DNA of 19,097 nt, from positions 1 through 19,097 of the forward strand of contig JAHXIM010000288.1 of the NCBI GenBank assembly GCA_025655635.1, given 5' to 3'. The position numbers and the translations under genes are program-made. The notes below the pieces were generated by a model that made no database searches, had not been told where the DNA came from, and saw only the letters and a program-made list of their open reading frames with translations. This document shows positions 1-4,966 of this stretch, piece by piece. Position 1 is the stretch's first letter; every line of letters begins with the position of its first letter. The stretch is from a gamma proteobacterium symbiont of Lucinoma myriamae (GTDB lineage Bacteria; Pseudomonadota; Gammaproteobacteria; GRL18).

Positions 1-77
1 TGAGGGGCTGTTAGGGTTAGTTGCGTCATGTGCTAATCTTGATCCCTATTTATATAAAAATCAAGCACTTTCATTGA

Positions 78-594
78 TCACGGGTATATCGCCGATTATT
101 TTTTCTCTTTCCTGATAGCAAAGATGCTAAGAAAGCAGTTGAAAGCCTTATTCAGGAAAATATCAGTATCAAGCAAATGCATGCACTCGCCAAACCGGGG
201 ATGGACCTGGAAGGATTACCCGTCTGCGCTCCTAATCAACGTCGAGATATGCATACAAAAATAGAAAATACCTTATGGAACTTAAATTTAAGTTTATTTT
301 TTGTTACCCTGTTTATTCTGGCAATGTCATTTATTTCCAGTAATTATTTTGTTATGTTCGGCTCATTAGTTGTTATGATTGCAACTTATTGGACTGGTTA
401 TCATTATCTAACCAAGCCCACTATATCATTTAAGCGGATTTCATGCCGCATTTGAACATAATGAAATTCTATTAATGGTTGATATACCAAAGGATCAGGT
501 AAGCCGGGTTGAACATATAATAAGCCACAAAAATCCCTCGGCTTCAGAAGAAGGCATTAGCTGGACACCTTCTGACTTAAGCATGAATGTTTAA
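78..594 (+). pseudogene. Broken small two-helix membrane protein gene (frameshifted)
   Basis: Two reading frames together make one plausible protein of about 170 residues. The first frame is open from 78 after a TGA at 75-77. It reads through a segment containing LFFLFPDSKDAKKAVESL and ALAKPGMDLEGLP, then two hydrophobic stretches (about 290-345 and 350-410) typical of a paired transmembrane hairpin, and stops at 455. The second frame, usable from about 411-430, gives HLSGFHAAFEHNEILLMVDIP and ends at TAA 592-594. The pattern (soluble N-terminal alpha/beta part, two helices, then an ILLMVD-type strand) matches small uncharacterised gammaproteobacterial membrane proteins that I recognise only as hypothetical. 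No ATG, GTG or TTG lies in frame before the ATG at 177, which falls inside the conserved part, so the 5' end is also odd. It is either a decaying gene or a sequence error. Function unknown. Confidence 0.6.
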
Positions 595-623
595 CAATTT
601 TAGCCATTTTTATAGCGATCAAG

Positions 624-644
624 CAGGAGTATTTATTACTCCTG
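624..644. terminator. Hairpin between convergent genes
   Basis: CAGGAGTA and TACTCCTG form a perfect 8-bp stem with a 5-nt TTTAT loop. It sits between the end of the broken gene (594) and the end of the DsrC-like gene (658), which converge. Neither side has a long T run, so it would be a weak intrinsic terminator or an mRNA 3'-end stabiliser for either transcript. Confidence 0.45.
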
Positions 645-657
645 TATAGATATCATT

Positions 658-978
658 CTAATGTACTGAACCCATAGAATGATCTTGAATACTATTGACT
701 GAAATCCCGGCAAGCTGGGTAACACTATTAATCGGCCCATCAGGGAACAGGGAGTAGAGATACTTCAGCCCGCCCTGTTTGGCATATCTTCCCTTAAGTG
801 CATTACTATAATCACCAATTTTAAGTTCTTCATCTTCATGATAATCATAGAAATTTTTTACAAAATTAATAGCATCCCAATGTTCATCGGTTAAATTAAT
901 TCCTAATTGTTTAGCCCGCTGTTCAACCTCATTCTTGTCAAAGCTGATAGTGCGAACCATATTGACTGTATCATACAT
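658..978 (-). CDS. DsrC/TusE/RspA-family protein lacking both C-terminal cysteines
   Basis: A 106-residue protein with the DsrC/TusE fold signature: LTDEHWDAINFVKNFYDYH in the middle and GGLKYLYSLFPDGP near the end. In DsrC and TusE the C-terminal arm carries a persulfide-accepting cysteine as the penultimate residue, and DsrC has a second one after the LFPxGP motif. Here the arm reads GPINSVTQLAGIS and ends MGSVH. The second-cysteine position is Thr and the final TGCV-like motif has Ser, so no cysteine remains anywhere in the arm. Such homologues have been grouped as RspA (regulatory sulfur-related proteins) and are thought not to carry sulfur. The ATG at 976-978 is chosen over the longer ORF start at 1023 because AGGGGA lies just upstream. 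The gene is downstream of, and co-oriented with, the sulfur globule-like gene but has its own promoter candidate. A role in sulfur metabolism is inferred from family and neighbour. Confidence 0.8.
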   Translation of the reverse strand: MYDTVNMVRTISFDKNEVEQRAKQLGINLTDEHWDAINFVKNFYDYHEDEELKIGDYSNALKGRYAKQGGLKYLYSLFPDGPINSVTQLAGISVNSIQDHSMGSVH

Positions 979-1309
979 TTTTATTCCCCTTTTACTTCGA
1001 TTACTCAAAATAACCCAGTTCATTAATAAAAAGGTATCACAACGAAATACCTTAGTAATTTAATATGGATTTAATTTAAGTATAGTAAAGGCTTTTATAA
1101 AAGCAAATTTAATACGACATTGTGGAAGCAAAAAAAATGACATATTTAACCATGGGCACTTTTATGGTGTCCTGATTTAAAAATATATTACTATTTAAAT
1201 GATTGCAGGGATATTAACTGAGAAAAAACAGGGAGGAGAAATGTTTAATAACTTATTCCGGCAGGAAATATAAGAACTCTGCCAGAACAAATTAAAAAGA
1301 ACTGCTGAA
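979..1309. other. Intergenic region between globule-like gene and DsrC-like gene
   Basis: About 330 bases without a convincing gene. It holds the promoter candidate at 1079-1106 and a hairpin in the DsrC-like leader (AAGGTAT at 1031-1037 with ATACCTT at 1047-1053). There is also a weak stem around 1255-1285 downstream of the globule-like gene (CTGGCAG with CTGCCGG on the minus strand) that has no T run. I see no small ORF with a ribosome binding site. Confidence 0.5.
1079..1106 (-). promoter_or_regulatory. Sigma70-like promoter for the DsrC-like gene
   Basis: On the minus strand TTGCTT (1106-1101) and TATACT (1084-1079) are separated by 16 bases. A 14-bp perfect palindrome, GCTTTTATAAAAGC (1091-1104), overlaps the -35 box and spacer and could be an operator. 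The leader to the ATG at 978 would be about 95 nt, with a 7-bp hairpin at 1031-1053. Confidence 0.5.
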
Positions 1310-1735
1310 TTACTTAGCAGCTGGTGCTTGTACTGGTGCTTGCATAGGAGCAGGACGACCATAGTAAGGACGACCATAACCAGAAGGTGCATTTGTATTC
1401 TGGTAAGAATTGTAACCATTACCACGGTAATCCATGTTGTTATAACCGTTGTAGTTGCTGTTACCACTTCCATAAGCTGAACCACGGGTGTTACCTTTAC
1501 CACGGCCACGGCCACGTGCTTTAATAGTGACTTCAAAGTCGCCATCAGCATCCATATCACCAGAACCGTCGCCCCAACCATTACCATAACCATTGCCATA
1601 AGCATTGTTATTCATGTTGTTATAGCCCTGGCCATTCCAGTTAGTGTTGCTGTTTCCGTCATCCCAGAATGCACTAGCTGTCATTGAAAGGGTTGTTGCA
1701 CTTACGATTGCTGCTGCAATTAATAATTTTTTCAT
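1310..1735 (-). CDS. Sulfur globule protein-like secreted Gly/Tyr/Asn-rich protein
   Basis: A 141-residue protein with a clear Sec signal peptide (MKKLLIAAAIVSATTLSMTASA, cleavage after residue 22), so it is exported. The mature part begins FWDDG, then shows NGWGDGSGDMDADGDFEVTI and ARGRGRGKG, followed by a Tyr/Gly/Asn-rich region and a Pro/Ala tail PAPMQAPVQAPAAK. This order (FWDD, acidic GDMD segment, GRGRG, Gly-Tyr-rich repeats, Pro/Ala end) matches Chromatiaceae sulfur globule proteins such as SgpA (CV1). Those proteins form the envelope of periplasmic sulfur globules in purple and colourless sulfur bacteria. GGAGAG precedes the ATG at a good distance. No cysteine is seen. Promoter and structured leader lie upstream, and the next gene on the strand is the DsrC-like gene. 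Family assignment rests on composition and motif order, since these proteins diverge fast. Confidence 0.72.
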   Translation of the reverse strand: MKKLLIAAAIVSATTLSMTASAFWDDGNSNTNWNGQGYNNMNNNAYGNGYGNGWGDGSGDMDADGDFEVTIKARGRGRGKGNTRGSAYGSGNSNYNGYNNMDYRGNGYNSYQNTNAPSGYGRPYYGRPAPMQAPVQAPAAK

Positions 1736-1779
1736 TTTAAACTCTCCAATTTAATAATAATAATTTGTTATGTGTTTGC

Positions 1780-1799
1780 GCTATCTTTATAGCGATAGC
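1780..1799 (-). repeat. Inverted repeat in the globule-gene leader
   Basis: GCTATC (1780-1785) and GATAGC (1794-1799) form a 6-bp inverted repeat. An alternative 5-bp stem, GCTAT/ATAGC (1780-1784 with 1789-1793), overlaps it, so two mutually exclusive small hairpins are possible in the transcript about 45-65 nt before the start codon. Confidence 0.4.
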
Positions 1800-1801
1800 C
1801 A

Positions 1802-1819
1802 GAAGCTTAATTAAGCTTC
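1802..1819. repeat. 18-bp perfect palindrome GAAGCTTAATTAAGCTTC
   Basis: A perfect palindrome in the untranslated leader of the globule-like gene, about 65-85 bases before its start. It could be a dimeric repressor site or a leader hairpin. Its AAGC...GCTT arms resemble the palindrome overlapping the promoter of the DsrC-like gene, although the sequences are not identical. Confidence 0.5.
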
Positions 1820-1888
1820 AGTGCGAACTGATAAAAACAATGCGTTTAATGCTGCTTTGTTTTTTCAAGTTCTTTATTAATTGAGGTT

Positions 1889-1917
1889 AGTATATAACGC
1901 ACTTACAATATTAGCAA
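1889..1917 (-). promoter_or_regulatory. Sigma70-like promoter for the globule-like gene
   Basis: On the minus strand TTGCTA (1917-1912) is followed after exactly 17 bases by TATACT (1894-1889). Transcription would begin near 1882, leaving a leader of roughly 145 nt. The -10 hexamer is identical to that of the DsrC-like gene and the -35 differs in one base. Confidence 0.55.
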
Positions 1918-1990
1918 GCATTAATATTAGTTTTTCTTAATATTCTTTAAAATTTATTAGCTTTATTTTATAAGAGCGTCTGCTTATCTC

Positions 1991-3043
1991 TTAAAACGGC
2001 ACGGGATATTGATGCATAACTGAGTTGATATCATCTAAAACAGCATCTGACAAACTATTTTCAAAGGCTGTAATGTCTTCTTTTAATTGAGCGACACTTG
2101 TCGCACCAATAATTGTTGAACTAACACCATCCACCTGTTTACACCAGGATAAAGCAAGCTGTGCAGGTGTTAAGTCATACTTTTGTGCAATTTCCATATA
2201 GTGTTTGACCGCTTCATTCACTATAGCATTATCACGAAACAGCCCATTACGTTGTGATTTGCTCCAGCGACTGCCTTCAGGGCGGGCACCATTAAGATAT
2301 TTACCACTCAACACACCACCAGCCAATGGTGACCAGGGTAAAAAAGCCACACCTGCATGTACACAATTTTCAATCAGGTACGGCCAGTCTTTAGTATGCA
2401 ATAAGTTAAACTCATTTTGTATTGAGACAATTCTGGGTAAATCATGTGACTCACTGAGACGAATATATTCATTAATCCCCCACGTTGTATCATCTGACAA
2501 ACCACAATAGCGTATTTTTCCAGATTTAACACAACACTCTAAAGCCTGAAGGATCTCCAGCATTTGTGCTGAATGTTTTTTAGCATCAACATCGGTAAAT
2601 GTAATTTTCCCCGGCCAATGCTTGGAAAAATGAGGTGAAGTACGATTGGGCCAGTGCAATTGGTATAAATCAATAGTGTCTGTCTGCAAACGTTTTAGTG
2701 ATGCATCAACCGATGATAATATTGCTTCACCTGTGATGTCAGCCCCATCTCGTATCCAGGGCAGACCATTGCCTGCAATCTTTGTCGCTAAAATAACTTC
2801 ACTTCGACGTGCCTTATTTTTGGCTAACCAGTTGCCGATCATTATTTCAGTTTTACCATAACTTTCAGCTGAAGGTGGTACAGCATACATTTCAGCGGTA
2901 TCAATAAAATTAATGCCATGTGCTAAGGCAAACTCAATTTGTTCATCAGCATCATATTGATTATTTTGGGAGCCCCAGGTCATACTGCCAAGACAGACAT
3001 GAGAGACCTTAAGTTCACTATAACCCAGTGTGGCATATTGCAT
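1991..3043 (-). CDS. tas: Aldo/keto reductase, Tas family
   Basis: A 350-residue NADPH-dependent aldo/keto reductase of the Tas type, similar in length and motifs to the E. coli protein of about 346 residues. The catalytic tetrad of the superfamily is present: Asp48 and Tyr53 (GINFIDTAEMY), Lys88 (LATK) and His130 (LYQLHWPNR). Tas-typical segments include the start MQYATLGYSELKVS, GNWLAK, GKIRYCGLSDDT, RIVSIQNEFNLL and the C-terminal cofactor-binding STIIGATSVAQLKEDI. It should be a soluble cytoplasmic enzyme that reduces aldehydes or ketones; the physiological substrate is not known. AAGGA lies 7-8 bases before the ATG. It is divergent from slyD and the first of three co-oriented genes leading to the globule-like gene, but a promoter separates them, so no operon is implied. 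Confidence 0.9.
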   Translation of the reverse strand: MQYATLGYSELKVSHVCLGSMTWGSQNNQYDADEQIEFALAHGINFIDTAEMYAVPPSAESYGKTEIMIGNWLAKNKARRSEVILATKIAGNGLPWIRDGADITGEAILSSVDASLKRLQTDTIDLYQLHWPNRTSPHFSKHWPGKITFTDVDAKKHSAQMLEILQALECCVKSGKIRYCGLSDDTTWGINEYIRLSESHDLPRIVSIQNEFNLLHTKDWPYLIENCVHAGVAFLPWSPLAGGVLSGKYLNGARPEGSRWSKSQRNGLFRDNAIVNEAVKHYMEIAQKYDLTPAQLALSWCKQVDGVSSTIIGATSVAQLKEDITAFENSLSDAVLDDINSVMHQYPVPF

Positions 3044-3168
3044 ATTTTTTCCTTCAGCTCTATAAAAAAGAGTTCTTTAGTAATTAGTGTTTCTCACCAT
3101 TATTATGACATTTATAAACGATATTCCAAGCCATTAGCAATAAGTGTTCTCATAATTTCAAACAATAA

Positions 3169-3197
3169 TTGCTAGATTGGCCAAAATGGTTTATAAA
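3169..3197 (+). promoter_or_regulatory. Sigma70-like promoter for slyD
   Basis: TTGCTA (3169-3174) and TATAAA (3192-3197) are separated by 17 bases, about 30 bases before the slyD ATG. The -35 hexamer is the same as that proposed for the globule-like gene. Confidence 0.5.
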
Positions 3198-3229
3198 AGG
3201 TTTTTAAATTTAAAGGTAGTGAGACCCCC

Positions 3230-3838
3230 ATGGCGATTAAACAAGATCAAATTGTTGCAATTAAATATAGTGCATCAGTTAATAGTGAAGTAATAGATAA
3301 TAATATGGAAGAAGATGCTCCATTATTCTTTATGTATGGCCGTGGACAGATGATGCCGGGCTTAGAGACTCGTATTGCTGATATGAATGTTGGTGATTCT
3401 TCTGATTTAGAAATACCAGCAGCAGAAGCTTATGGAGAACATAATCCTGAAGCAATTCAAACTGTGCCCAAAGAGCATCTGGCTCATTTAGAATTACATG
3501 AAGGCCTGGTCCTGCAAGGTCAGGGCGAAAACGGTGAGCCTGTTATGGTTGTTGTGAAAGAAATTCAGGATGAGATTGTAGTGATGGATCATAACCATCC
3601 TATGGCTGGCCAGGATATCAGTTTTTCAGTCACCATTCAGGACATTCGTGATGCAAATGAAGAAGAGTTAAACATGGGTATCGCAGCTGAGAACCAGCAG
3701 CAGCATCACCATCATGAAGAAGGCGACTGCTGTGGCGGTGGTCATGATGATTCTGCCGAACATTCTTCAGGTAACCATTCTTCAGATAACCAGGGTGGTT
3801 GCGGTAGTGGTCAAGGCGGTGGTTGCGGTTGTAACTAA
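3230..3838 (+). CDS. slyD: FKBP-type peptidyl-prolyl isomerase with metal-binding tail, SlyD
   Basis: A 202-residue cytoplasmic prolyl isomerase and chaperone. The FKBP domain is discontinuous: strands at residues 1-70 (VAIKYSASV, FMYGRGQMMPGLETRIADMNVGD) and a closing strand at about 130-140 (DISFSVTIQDIRDANEEEL), with the insert-in-flap chaperone domain (AYGEHNPEAIQTVPKEHL through VMDHNHPMAG) between them. The C-terminal tail from about 155 has HHHH, CC, three further His and a CGSGQGGGCGCN end. That gives seven His and five Cys in roughly 45 residues, which is typical of SlyD and binds Ni and other divalent metals. In enterobacteria SlyD supports nickel delivery to hydrogenase; no hydrogenase gene is visible here. 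The start is supported by a weak AGGTAG upstream and the preceding promoter. It converges with the rraB-like gene, with only 5 bases between stop codons. Confidence 0.93.
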   Translation: MAIKQDQIVAIKYSASVNSEVIDNNMEEDAPLFFMYGRGQMMPGLETRIADMNVGDSSDLEIPAAEAYGEHNPEAIQTVPKEHLAHLELHEGLVLQGQGENGEPVMVVVKEIQDEIVVMDHNHPMAGQDISFSVTIQDIRDANEEELNMGIAAENQQQHHHHEEGDCCGGGHDDSAEHSSGNHSSDNQGGCGSGQGGGCGCN

Positions 3839-3843
3839 TCTCA

Positions 3844-4176
3844 TCAGAAGAGATCAACCGGTGAAACATCCATACCATCATAGGTATGGATGTTCATTTT
3901 ATCAGCCAATTGATAAAAGTCCTGATTTCTTTGATGTAACGTATCAATACTATGCTGCTCAATTTTTTCAATTTGCAGCCAATATATTTTATCTGGATAA
4001 GATTGGTTGATATCAATCACTTCATACCCCTGCTGCTGCAGTTCATCAGCAAGCTTTTTCAGCGCGTCTTTATTTTCATCTTTAAAAAAATATCCCCAGG
4101 CCAGCTCCTGTTCCATATTCCAGCCTGCTTTGCGCATTTTTTCAAAAAGCTGTTCAATATTTTTTTTGCTTATCAT
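3844..4176 (-). CDS. rraB: RraB-family regulator of ribonuclease E
   Basis: A 110-residue acidic protein of the RraB family, whose E. coli member binds RNase E and inhibits its endonuclease activity. Family-like features are an N-terminal helix, ELAWGYFFKDENKDALKKLADEL followed by GYEVIDI, and the closing YDGMDVSP segment that corresponds to the YDGW motif near the RraB C terminus. It is shorter than the E. coli protein and may belong to the wider family rather than being a strict orthologue. Its last 10-12 codons overlap a hairpin that looks like the slyD terminator. GGAAAG lies about 9 bases before the ATG. Transcription would start downstream of the palindromic terminator at 4231-4268. Confidence 0.7.
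   Translation of the reverse strand: MISKKNIEQLFEKMRKAGWNMEQELAWGYFFKDENKDALKKLADELQQQGYEVIDINQSYPDKIYWLQIEKIEQHSIDTLHQRNQDFYQLADKMNIHTYDGMDVSPVDLF
3865..3900 (+). terminator. slyD terminator inside the rraB coding end
   Basis: A perfect 12-bp stem (3865-3876 with 3883-3894), 6-nt loop ATCATA, followed on the plus strand by TCATTTTAT. It lies 27 bases after the slyD stop. It is entirely within the antisense 3' coding part of the rraB-like gene, where it encodes residues around NIHTYDGMDV. The T tract is weaker in the opposite direction. Confidence 0.65.
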
Positions 4177-4230
4177 TTCAGCGTCTTTCCAGATAATAAC
4201 CCGTGCAGGTCTGAGTAGTTACATAAAAAG

Positions 4231-4268
4231 TCCATAATAAAACCGACTTAAGTCGGTTTTATTATGGA
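4231..4268 (-). terminator. 38-bp perfect palindromic terminator of the translation cluster
   Basis: A perfect palindrome whose core is AAAACCGACTTAAGTCGGTTTT. The folded RNA has a GC-rich centre and A/T arms, so it can terminate in both directions. It lies 37 bases after the merR stop and before the rraB-like gene on the same strand, and therefore marks the end of the thrS-to-merR cluster. Confidence 0.8.
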
Positions 4269-4304
4269 AGCGTATAGTTATTCTATCTAAGTTAGAAAAA
4301 AGGA

Positions 4305-4661
4305 TCAGGCTTTTAAAATATCCAAAACTTCTTCTAATTCAGTTCTCAATTGAGAAATAATTTGATGACTGCGAGTGACATCTTCTCTGGGTTCCTCGCC
4401 TTCTAGCTTTTGACGTGCACCACCAATCGTATAGCCATGTCCATACAACAGACTACGGATCTGACGGATCATAATAACATCCTGACGTTGGTAATATCGT
4501 CTATTACCGCGACGCTTCACTGGTTTCAGTTTGGGGAATTCCTGTTCCCAATAGCGAAGTACGTGAGGTTTTACATCACATAAATCACTGACTTCACCAA
4601 TGGTAAAATAGCGTTTTCCCGGAATAACGGGAAGTTCATTATTATTCGATGCTTCCAGCAT
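4305..4661 (-). CDS. MerR-family transcriptional regulator downstream of ihfA
   Basis: A 118-residue DNA-binding protein. The MerR winged helix-turn-helix spans about residues 17-85: YFTIGEVSDLCDVKPHVLRYW, WEQEFPKLKP, NRRYYQRQDV and the IRSLLYGHGYTIGGARQKL helix. A short C-terminal coiled coil (QIISQLRTELEEVLDIL) would dimerise it. There is no cysteine-containing effector loop, so it is not a metal sensor of the classic type. Small MerR-like proteins immediately after ihfA are a conserved feature of gammaproteobacteria; their target genes are not established. The ATG overlaps the ihfA 3' end by about 20 bases, which indicates translational coupling. Confidence 0.9.
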   Translation of the reverse strand: MLEASNNNELPVIPGKRYFTIGEVSDLCDVKPHVLRYWEQEFPKLKPVKRRGNRRYYQRQDVIMIRQIRSLLYGHGYTIGGARQKLEGEEPREDVTRSHQIISQLRTELEEVLDILKA

Positions 4662-4941
4662 ATGCTTCTACCCGAGCCTTTAGTTTTTGTCCAGGTTTAA
4701 AAGTAACAACACGACGTGCTGAGATGGGTATCTCCTCGCCGGTTTTAGGATTACGACCAGGGCGCTCGTTTTTATCCCTGATATCGAAATTACCAAATCC
4801 AGATAACTTTATCTGTCCACCTGTTTCAAGTGCAATTCTTAGTTCTTCATAAAAGGCTTCAACAAATTCTTTTGCTTCGCGTTTGTTAAGACCCAGTTCA
4901 TCAAATAATTGTTCTGCCATATCGGCTTTAGTTAGTGCCAT
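4642..4941 (-). CDS. ihfA: Integration host factor subunit alpha
   Basis: A 99-residue HU/IHF-family nucleoid protein that pairs with IhfB and bends DNA sharply at specific sites. It shows ALTKADMAEQLFDELGLNKREAKEFVE at the N terminus, the GFGNFDIRDKNERPGRNPKTGEEIPI beta-arm with the intercalating Pro, and the closing FKPGQKLKARVE helix. Length equals that of E. coli IhfA. It starts 25 bases after the pheT stop with a GAGAT ribosome binding site and shares the classic pheS-pheT-ihfA order. Confidence 0.97.
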   Translation of the reverse strand: MALTKADMAEQLFDELGLNKREAKEFVEAFYEELRIALETGGQIKLSGFGNFDIRDKNERPGRNPKTGEEIPISARRVVTFKPGQKLKARVEAYAGSIE

Positions 4942-4966
4942 CTTTTATCTCATTCTGTACTAAGAG

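Noticed and set aside
1255..1285. Terminator after the globule-like gene
   Set aside because: The stem is short, includes a G-U pair and has a 13-base loop, and no T run follows on the minus strand.
1195..1605. Minus-strand frame of 136 residues rich in Met, Val and Thr
   Set aside because: It overlaps the globule-like gene in another frame. Its composition is what the Gly/Tyr/Asn codons give when shifted, and it has no ribosome binding site.
3630..4237. Several frames overlapping slyD and the rraB-like gene
   Set aside because: All lie within well-supported genes on another frame or strand and lack ribosome binding sites.
4177..4304. tRNA gene after merR, as some gammaproteobacteria have
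   Set aside because: No cloverleaf or CCA-type end is visible; the region holds only a palindromic terminator and the rraB upstream sequence.
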